Of a DNA stretch of 60,159 nucleotides, positions 51,604 to 60,159 are shown in pieces. Position 1 is the stretch's first letter; the number at the start of each line of letters is the position of its first letter. The DNA lies in the NCBI RefSeq assembly GCF_001039355.2, contig NW_019774703.1:210088-270246 (forward strand). The letters are read 5' to 3'. This DNA comes from Lingula anatina. Taxonomy: Eukaryota > Brachiopoda > Lingulata > Lingulida > Lingulidae. The notes under the pieces were generated by a model that did not search any database, was not told the DNA's origin, and worked only from the letters and a program-made list of their open reading frames with translations. Both the position numbers and the translations under genes were made by a program.

Positions 51604-51751
51604 CAGGAGCGGATCCAGAGATATTTTCTGCCAGTTTTCCAAATTATCTTTGTTGATCCATCCTCCATTTTCAAATAGATACCCGTCAATGTAAACTTTA
51701 AAATCTGACCGTTTTCTGGAAGACCCAGAAGACGGTTTCAATCAGTCCCTC
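51604..51751. mobile_element. 148-bp MITE-like dispersed element, copy 2
   Basis: Starts caggagcggatccag and ends with a degraded complement (tcaatcagtccctc). It is flanked by ATATT at 51599-51603 and 51752-51756, a plausible 5-bp target duplication. Bases 51676-51751 align without gaps to window positions 31-106, sharing agatacccgtcaatgtaaac and ggaagacccagaaga. Confidence 0.55.
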
Positions 51752-53841
51752 ATATTCTTTAAATGATATACCGTACCCATTTATATACTTTAAATTCATC
51801 TGTAAGATTAAGAGTGTAACATAATATATGCACAATTAAAAGGATAGTTTTTGGTACTTTGAGACCGAAGGAACGACCTACTAAGTCAGAAAGAAGTTGA
51901 GCTAAGGCAATTTTAAGTTTGAAAATAGCATTCGATTATTTCAATTGTAACAAAGCTTGGCAAATGAAAATATTCGTATTGTAGCATTGAGAGTAAAATA
52001 TTCCTAAGTTATGTAATAAAAAAGCCTACATTTAAAAAAAATCTCCCAAATTCTGCTAATCGGTGAACGGCATATTTAGCCACATACAAAATGCAAATTT
52101 AAAAAATCAAGGTAAGAGATATAAGGTACCGTTAAAAAAAGTAAAAATATGTTTTAAAAATATTTTGGTGACTAACAAAAAATATAAAAAAAGGTACCGG
52201 GATCGTGCCAGAAGTAATATAATAATGAACTCCATGCAGTCATTGTGTTTTTCAAACTGATGTCATGGTTTATGAGAATTTGCTTGGATATAATTTCATA
52301 ATTAGTTGATATAGGCCAGATGCTAGATACATGGCATATGGTGACACGCGTACAAGCTGCTCACGGTGACATGAAAAGAAATCTGACGAGTCTCTTAGGC
52401 CGTCAGTCAAAAGTTGTGTTACAAAATTCACGTTGAAACTGAAATTTAGCTACCACCTCCATTGAAAGGTAAAGCTTTCGTGGCTTTCATGGTCGCCATC
52501 AGTTGACCAATCACTCATTTTTGCTCTTTTTTTCAATGCTATTGTTCCAAGTAATACCAATCTTAACTCTATATTCGCCAATGTATTTTTCTTCCCCTTC
52601 AAAGCACCATATTGGGCAATAGAAATAAATTGATTAATACATGAATGTTATATTTTGGTCAGTAATTTTTCCAGAAAAACTTTTTGTATGTGCAATGGCT
52701 TCATGCAGTTAACAAGCAGTGCGTCTAAAAATAGCGAAGATCTCGGTGTTAGCAAAAAAGTTTCTATCAATCCCTGAGATCAAAAGGGACCGTTTAAACG
52801 ATAAGATATCTATTTTCGTTCAAGATATATTTAAACGTTTGGATATGAAAATAGTGTCGAAGACAAAATTAGCACAATTGTAACTATTTTTAAATTACCC
52901 TGTCCATTAAGTGTTCGAACTTTTAAATAATTATTTCTATGAGTATGGATTGCATTCTGGGACAAACATTAGTCAATTACTTTTAATTTGATGTCTTCCC
53001 TTTGCATTAATTTGACCAAAATCTGTAATGATGCCCGTGTAATATATTGTTGCAAATTTAACAAAACCCGTCTTTTCACTTGAAATGTTTTAAAACATAA
53101 ATGGTGTAAAAAGTCAATTCATATCAGCTGTAAATGAACGCTAAAAAGATCTCCAACTCCATTTCAAGGCCACATGATTTTTGTTAACCAGTAAATTTAA
53201 TCTGACCCAATGCCCAACACACATACGGGTCCAAATGTGTATCAAGGAAGATTCACAAGGGGTCCATAGAAAGATAACGGTAGCAGGTGTTTTGAGTTTT
53301 GTTGACTTTCATATTGATTTGACATGAAAACAAACATGGGTTACCCAGGTTACAAAAAAAAATCACTTATTTGGGTAAAATTTATATGGACATATATGTA
53401 TTTGTATACTTTTATTAAAATGGCATATGATACAGAAAAGGGAAATTGAGCATAATAATGATGCCAAATGCTCTACTAAAAGATGAAACAAAATCCTGAA
53501 TTATGTTTGATATTTATTGAAACTGTCTAATGCTCACCCTTTGGGCACAAGATTGAATAAAAGATCTTGAAATTATTATCTGCAAAGCTAATTAATTGCC
53601 CTTGAAGACTAATTTTAGGAATTTCAGTATCATTTGTCCATTGCTAAGAACTATTTCCCGTGTACTTGTCTGGTACCTGATAATGGCACACCTACAGTCA
53701 CTAAGACCAAGCTCAATCTGAAGTATATTCAACCACTTTGATTTGCCATTCAAAAATGGAATATGAGTTTAAATGTTGACTTCATAGAGCCATATCCTTT
53801 TTTTAATGGAGTGTGTCTCAGTCATTATTCACTTCCCTGAT

Positions 53842-53847
53842 TTTATT
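53842..53847 (-). terminator. Poly(A) signal (AATAAA on minus strand), DMAP1
   Basis: TTTATT on the plus strand, about 230 bp downstream of the DMAP1 stop. The short 3' UTR is inferred. Confidence 0.35.
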
Positions 53848-54074
53848 TTGTTATCAACCTTCCGATAACTGAAATAATTGGTCGATGTAATAGTTGGTAC
53901 GAACTGGCGTTCACTGGATACCCAACTATTCTCCTTGTCATTTAAAGCTATACCAACACAGTTTGATAGTATGACCCAGTAGACAGACACAGAGACCAGG
54001 GTCGCTACAACTCTGCCATCACAATCGCCTCACGCACTTGTCAAGAACACTTCTGGAAAACATTTACGATTTGT

Positions 54075-57000
54075 TCACACTTTCTGCTTGGTAATTTTCT
54101 TCAGTATGTTGCTTTGTTCAATAGCTGCAAGTCTTCTTTTTCTCTGAAAGAGTAGTAAGGATAGATTAGTGCAAAACAATGGCAATGTATTCATTTTCAA
54201 ATTTAATTGCATTTTTGAAAGCTGCCCTGTATCTTGGGCTGACTTAAAGCGAAACATTCCATCCTGAGCACATAAATCACATCAATTTTATGCACTTGAT
54301 ACACTTCATACACCTTCAAGTGCCTCTTTACCTATAAAGATAAGATCTAAAAAGGTGACACAGGAGGCAACAGTTAACACTTACATGAAATGATTCCTCA
54401 GTTAAACTCCCACCCACAGCACCAGAAGGTCCCACAACATCTATAGTTTCTGAGATTTTCCTGGCTTTAGAAGGGGAGTCTGGTTTAGATTCAGCCGTGG
54501 CTATATCTGCCATTGATGTGCTCAGAGTGCTGGCAGGAGAGGGCCCCACATCAAGTACCTAGAGAAGCAATGGGATCAGTCTCAACTAACACACTTGAAT
54601 GACAGCCTCAACTAACACATTTGTATAAAAATTTCAACTAACACATCTGTGATCTGGTAAAAGAGGAGCCTTGCTAGGATTGCTGGGTTTTGAGGATAGA
54701 GGAACAAGTAGCAGATGAAGATAAAAAGTTTCAATTAACAAATTTCCCAGCTGGAAATAAGGGGAAGGAGAATCTTAGGCATGTTTATGACACACTGGTC
54801 TCGAATCAAGAATGTCTGGGCTAATGTCAAGTACACAGTACATATATATATATATATATAGCTGAATCACATGTTAAACCCATGAAATAGAGAAATAATC
54901 TTATTTTACTCTTACCTTCCCGGGAGCCAAAGTCTCATAGCGATGTCTTAGAGTTTGAAGCTCATATTCACAATTTGCCAGGGCAAGTTTTAGCTCGTAT
55001 AACAATACAATGTCCTGACGCAGTTCATTAAAATGCTGTACAATATCTTCTGTTGGAATGGGATTAAGGTCTGAAGATAGAAACACACATGCTTATTTTA
55101 TTTCTGTTGTCAACCACATCCTTAATCCAGTAAATAGTCTATCAAGTACTAAATGTTATCCTATCACCACATATTCAATATGCATACGTGCACTTCTTCA
55201 TACATACATACATACAATAATCAATTTTCTTGAGCATGTAATTTATCACTGCTTTTAAAACCCACTTAGACACTTACCAATTGCGAGTTCATCCAACACC
55301 TGTTCAATAGCTTTGGTTTTCTTCTGTCCAACTGTGGCTGGAAGTTTCATCTGAAATTACACAAGAAATCAATAAATAAGTATACAATGTCTTTGCTCTA
55401 CATTTGTAGGCAAGTTGAATAAATGGTACATAGCACCTTTAATTAATTTTGTGGAACCACTTGCCTCTCTAATATAGCCAGAAAAATCTGAAACACTTTT
55501 GGCTCGTTTAACAAGGCCACTAATAAAGACGGGATGACTTAAACAGACATAGTTTTGGGCCGAAAGAAAAAAGTAGGAAGAAATGGCTTGGCCATACAAT
55601 CAGGTGGCCACAGAAACTAGAAAAACTTTTTAAAAAGTCAAATTCCCCATTTAAATCTAAACAAAATCATGTCTGTTTAACCATTCAAATTACAGAGGAG
55701 AGTCTGTGAACTTACCCTCTGGCTTCTTAGAGACACTCCAGATTGTTTGCTGTCAGGGAACTTGATGCCTGTGCTTTCTGGGGTAGCCTAAAGTAAATAT
55801 TTCATTTCAATCTATGCACTGAACTTGTTCACATTTTTGGCAGCTTCCATTGTGCTGCAACAGTTTCAGTTTTAGTGGTCAAAATATTGTTAAGTTGTGC
55901 GATCAAACAGAAATAATCAGAAAAATCAAAGAAATGAAAAGTATTACTTCTATTGGCAAAATTTCAACACATTCAGCTACTGCACATGTTTAGACATGAA
56001 TTGGGTCATTTTAAATCAAAATATTATCAGTACATAGGTATCCTCTACCCACCCCTATGTCTCTAGACTTCTGTGATGGAGGAACTTTCTTCTTAGTTGT
56101 CTTTCTTTCCATTCTTCTGCTCTCCATATTGCTATCTGCAGCCGTGATTAATTTTTGTAGGTCTTGTGTTTTCTTTTCTCTTTCCTTCTTTCTCAATTCT
56201 ATCTTCTTTAATTCTTGAAGTAACTGTTCCTCTTCTTTTACCTACAAGGTTGACAATAACAAATTAGCTATTAATGAAAATTTATATGAGTGCAACACTA
56301 GAAACTAATGTAGGGTTATTACATTTCTTAAAAGCAAAGCTAGCTGAATTATGATAACTTTACAAAAATTAACAAAAACTTTAACTGAAGGAATACAAAA
56401 CAATCAAAGCACGGTAATATTAAATTTAAAAAGTTATTTTTAGCTTTGAGATTTTTTACATCCATTTGCGATTGAGATTACATAATGTAATCTTACACAC
56501 AAACACTGAATAAAAAACATTACATCATATCTGCCTCACACACCTACCTGTTCAGGATCCCTGTTGAACAGCTTAATTAGCTGCTCTTTTCTCTTCCTTT
56601 CATGATCAGCATCAAATATACGGATTCTTGGTTCTGTGCCATGTGCTGCCCTCACCTGAATTATCAAGTGTTATTCATGGCCAATTAATTCACAAGGTAA
56701 TTATCACCAAGTTAAACTATTCCAGACTATTTGCTACCCACCAAGGGGTTTCCAAGATAAAACTGTAATCCAGTTTATTTTTTTAAAATAAAATTCAGTT
56801 TAGAACTGTTATAGTGTAAAGGGTCATTAGGCTAACCCCTACACAAATTTTTTTTTTTTTATAAATCAAATTCTGTTAACAATCATTCTGTCACCTACCT
56901 TTGTCAATGTATTCCATATTCCATAGAATCTCTCTTTCAGATCCTCCACACTCCTGTTGGGAAACTTCACCCTGTCCCACCTGTCATGGACGACAATAAA

Positions 57001-58718
57001 CCTGAGGGAGAACCTCTTACACAGGTCAAACAAATGGTCAGTCTCCTGCCTGGACCAGTTCTCATCGTGCAGATGTTGCTGATATTCTATATCAGTGTAC
57101 ACTGGAACGTCCACTGTCTGAAGATTGTGATTTACAAACACTACACTCTTTATCAGGGAAATGTCAGACAAGTAAGAAGTAAGAAATTTTTAATATGATC
57201 TATTTATAATGAGCTTCAACAATAAATTACAGTATCATATAATGTGAGATTTACTTCAATATTGAATATAGAATTAGTAAACAGAAATGAGCCTAGGTTA
57301 AAAAAAAAATAAAATAAAAACTGAACATTCATCATGGGACCCAACACCTATTTTATTGCAGATCTTGACAAATCTCAGGAACCATCAGAATTGAATTAAA
57401 AAATGCAGAATTTTGCGTTACCATAGAAAAACCTTGTGTCTGACTTAACCTTCTTTTAAAGTAGAAAAGAAATAAATGAAAAATAAAAACAAATATACAA
57501 AAAATATCTTAGTTTGACATTTATTTGCCGATTAAAATATTAAGGTGGTGAGAAGCCAGCAAATTACCTTGTTAAACCTGGCAAAGGGATAGTCTTTCCC
57601 CTCATCTGCAACTCTTCTCCAGTGGTTGAAGATGGCTCCATCCTACAAAAAAAAACCAGATTGCTGAACAACAAAAATATTCAAGATGGCAACAATGAAA
57701 AAAATATACGTTGTGTTCACAATGGGATAATAGCATATATCAATATAAATAAGGTCAAAATAAACATGGCAGATAGGTATGTCCACAAATACATTCATGG
57801 TTTTCTTTGTTCTAAACAAATACATTCAATTTCATACCGTCACCAGAGTAAAACTTCAATCCTTTTAGATAAAAAATGTTTATAAATATATAAATACTAA
57901 TCAAATTGTTACAGTTTAATTCAATGTACACTTCTTATTCTTTATAATCAAAAAAGTCACTTGATGGATTTTACCTTTCTTGCAGGGTTTGTGAATGGCA
58001 TGAACTTCCAAGGCCTCACTTTGCTTCTTCCTATCTTGGCTTTCATTTGTTTGTAGCCCTGGTTTGTATCTGTAGGAATTATTGGAGGGGCATCCCTGAA
58101 AATATAATCAGTGCTTAAAATACAAAATCAAAATTTCAAACAGAAAAGAAAAGAAATTGCTTCTACCTTTTTAACTTGCATAAAACTGACAATTATTTAA
58201 CCAATTTATAACACAGATCCCATCAAAAACAATGCAGAAAATAATATCATATTTATTTCCTTATTTGATTATTTGGTAATAAACCTACTTGTTGTCTGTC
58301 CATAATAAACCCCACAATTCTCTATGCATCCCATCAGGCTTCTTGAAACTAGATTCTGGTTTCTTAATTTTCTTCTATTTAAAAATAAAAGTAAGACAAA
58401 AAACTGTAAAATTTATCATAAGATTGTGTCTGGTGGCAATATTCCTCCTGGTATTCACAAATTATCCCAATCCACCTAAAAGGTTATTATCATTTATTAA
58501 TATTATTTTTTGCAAAGAACTTGTTTACTGTAATGGTAATTTCAACTTTGATATATCTAAGCTCATGATCCATTATAGCTGCTGCTGACAGAGAGACTAA
58601 TGGGCTGTTTTACCTTTTTGTCTGCTCCCATTAAAGCCTCTTTCACCATGCTGGCCTCATTCTTTTCCGACCCATCCAGGTCCATGATTTCACGGACATC
58701 ATTGCTGGAGGCATCCAT
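54075..58718 (-). CDS. DMAP1: DNA methyltransferase 1-associated protein 1 (DMAP1/SWC4/Eaf2), complete
   Basis: Subunit of the NuA4/TIP60 acetyltransferase and SRCAP/SWR1 remodelling complexes in the nucleus. Coding exons 5'->3': 58718-58614, 58374-58289, 58095-57975, 57642-57568, 57117-56899, 56655-56548, 56241-56053, 55787-55716, 55350-55278, 55070-54916, 54558-54385, 54143-54075. The total is 1446 bases, or 481 residues plus TGA; human DMAP1 is 467. Order of parts: N-terminal NDVREIMDLDG; KVRPWKFMPFTNPARKDGAI (about 85-107); SANT-like domain with NWSRQETDHLFDLCKRFSLR and RSVEDLKERFYGIW (about 145-200); basic coiled segment RKKEREKKTQDLQKLITAAD; SLRSQRMKLPATVGQKK; FNELRQDIVLLYELKLALAN; and a variable Ser/Thr-rich part before the basic C-terminus. 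The exon 7 donor was set at GTGGGT (phase). The ATG at 58718 matches the vertebrate start; an upstream exon may extend it. Confidence 0.95.
54842..54860. repeat. (AT)n microsatellite
   Basis: Short AT repeat in the intron between DMAP1 exons 10 and 11. Confidence 0.85.
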
Positions 58719-58734
58719 TACTAGCCAATGCAAA

Positions 58735-58920
58735 CCTGTTATTAAAAAAAATGTTCCAAGTCTTTGTTAGTTTGCTTTACTTAATGTGAAGTTCTACAAC
58801 ATAATAATAATAATACTAAGAATAGGCTTGCTTACCACTCATCTCATGAAAACTGGTGGGCTTTTTGGCAATGTGCGACTTAAGTAGGGGAGGTGTAAGC
58901 AAAACACTTCGGAGCCCCAT
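58735..58920 (-). other. Upstream DMAP1 exon and intron, possible N-terminal extension
   Basis: ATG at 58920 (TAG directly before it in frame) opens MGLRSVLLTPPLLKSHIAKK and continues PTSFHEMS, reaching a good donor (AGTG|GTAAGC, exon end about 58836). The next acceptor (taataacag, exon resuming at 58735) joins in frame as GLHWLV to the canonical start MDASSNDV. So this exon is either 5' UTR or a 34-residue extension. Confidence 0.45.
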
Positions 58921-60089
58921 CTACAGTGTATGCTGCTGGCTGACCACCATATACACGTGTAGTTATCTATAACTTTACTTTTTTAATTAGAACACTATAT
59001 CTTTCAAGTTTCAAACCAGTATAGTACTGCATGTAATAACCGTATATATTTTGTAGTCACGCCAGCCTATATCGAAATACGGATACCAAACAGCAAAGAC
59101 TCGCATTACCAGTTATTCAGTCGAACTGGTGGGAGAAATGCATGTAGTACTTCAGTTGCAGTGCCAGTGCCATATGAAAGAGAGCCGATATATCTTGTGG
59201 AGTATCGTGATGCGTTGCATCAGTAAAATGTCTCTTACTCTTACCTTAAGCACAACCGAACGTACGATTATAACAATGTATATGTAAATTCCAATCCACT
59301 AATTCACGCTATTTTTACTAGCGCCATTTTGGTGCCTGGAATATTGGCCATTTGATTTGTGACAAATATTTGCTGCGGAGAGAATTGTGAATTGTGCCAG
59401 ATGCGACTCCGTGATTGCGACTTTAGTCGAATGCGGTAGCAGGCCAAGAATTTCTTGGGTAGGCCTAATACACCTTTTTGCCGAAATATTTGTCGTTTTC
59501 AAACTGGCTTTGTTATCTTAAATTTTAATAAGTTTTAGTTTAAACAAAAGTAGACCTTTAAAGATTATTTTGATCTACAACTATATCAGTAGTTCCCACT
59601 GTTGCTTATAGCTTAGATGGCGCAGCGATGTCGCGTTCAACAACAATCTTCAACAATCACTGCTGTTAAACAGCCACAAAATCACCAGCAAAATGCTGTA
59701 TCAAATGCAGTACAGTAATATGGAATGAAATAAAATGAGTTGTTTATATGAGAACGGAAATGTCACAATTTAGATATAGCCTATATAGGCCTACCTGCAT
59801 CCACTGCAGCATTGCCTTTTCATCTGCCTTCACATTGATTGGGTCTATGCTTGGGAACAGAACGGCTTCACAGTTCAAGAAAACACTTTCCCTTTACTAA
59901 AATACAAACTCCCGTTCATTACCCAAGGCTTTCCCTTTTGTGTAATTTTCACTAAATGTCTATACTTTTTTGGGCATCTCAAATGTAAACGGTCCTTTGA
60001 TTTAAAACTAATAGCGTATTGCTAAATTTTAGAAATCCAGAACTCTTTTCAACTTTTTTTTCCAGAGGAACAATTTGAGGTCCCCAAAA

Positions 60090-60093
<4 letters not shown>
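58921..60093. other. DMAP1 upstream region
   Basis: Probable DMAP1 promoter side. No recognised gene. A 33-codon Gln-rich frame (59617-59718, plus strand) is the only notable open frame, and a GCGCCATTTTGG motif lies near 59321. The remainder is AT-rich. Confidence 0.4.

Positions 60094-60159
<66 letters not shown>
60094..60159. repeat. Compound (GT)n-(GA)n microsatellite at window end
   Basis: GT repeat to about 60127, then a GA repeat to the last base; it may continue beyond the window. Confidence 0.95.

Larger units (their letters stand above)
50115..54074. other. Gene-poor interval between AHR-like 5' end and DMAP1 3' end
   Basis: The AHR-like promoter should lie just right of 50114. 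Short open frames at 50506-50742 show no known similarity. The interval contains a (GA)n tract (51128-51165), a short MITE-like element (51604-51751), AT-rich DNA and the likely DMAP1 3' UTR from about 53820. Confidence 0.5.

Noticed and set aside
1-60159. CRISPR arrays, operons, prophage or bacterial mobile elements
   Set aside because: The window is spliced animal DNA. The only regular repeats are microsatellites, the 22-bp minisatellite and the 429-bp array, none with spacer-repeat structure.

Overview
The window is eukaryotic and animal: it has AT-rich intergenic DNA, split genes with GT-AG introns, AATAAA signals, microsatellites, MITE-like elements and a nuclear tRNA. The gene set is metazoan: FAXC-like, XPO7, a TspanC8 tetraspanin, an AHR-like bHLH-PAS factor, AP5S1 and DMAP1. 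The terminal repeat beginning AAAGGGATAATAACTC resembles repeats I associate with molluscs. A lophotrochozoan, probably a bivalve, is my inference and was not tested. All exon models were built by hand from splice sites and reading phase.

Layout. 1-5.5 kb (+): 3' end of a failed-axon-connections (FAXC)-like gene, whose last three exons are present twice in tandem (202-1954 and 4233-5239). 5.9-24.5 kb (-): complete exportin-7, 29 coding exons, 1094 residues by my count; the assembly repeats a 1.7-kb block carrying exons 4-6. 24.8-37.7 kb (+): tetraspanin-33-like gene with two alternative last exons; its 6.6-kb intron 2 holds a MITE, a 22-bp minisatellite, a foreign-looking 429-bp tandem repeat between poly-G runs, and a 241-base gap. 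37.9-50.1 kb (-): divergent aryl-hydrocarbon-receptor-like factor, 10 coding exons, 864 residues. An intronless AP5S1 gene lies antisense in its intron 3 and a tRNA-Cys in its intron 1. 50.1-54.0 kb: gene-poor. 54.07-58.92 kb (-): complete DMAP1 with an upstream in-frame exon. 58.9-60.16 kb: upstream DNA ending in GT/GA microsatellite.

The genes belong to unrelated processes: neuronal development, nuclear export, ADAM10 control at membranes, xenobiotic or developmental transcription, late-endosome sorting and chromatin acetylation. They do not form a pathway. The links are architectural: a 340-bp head-to-head XPO7/tetraspanin interval, convergent 3' ends (FAXC-like/XPO7 and tetraspanin/AHR-like), nesting, and two neighbouring genes with duplicated 3' exons. 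I found no clearly new biological system. The best leads are the tandem FAXC-like cassettes, the alternative tetraspanin tails, the divergent AHR paralogue, the intronless nested AP5S1 and the 429-bp repeat.
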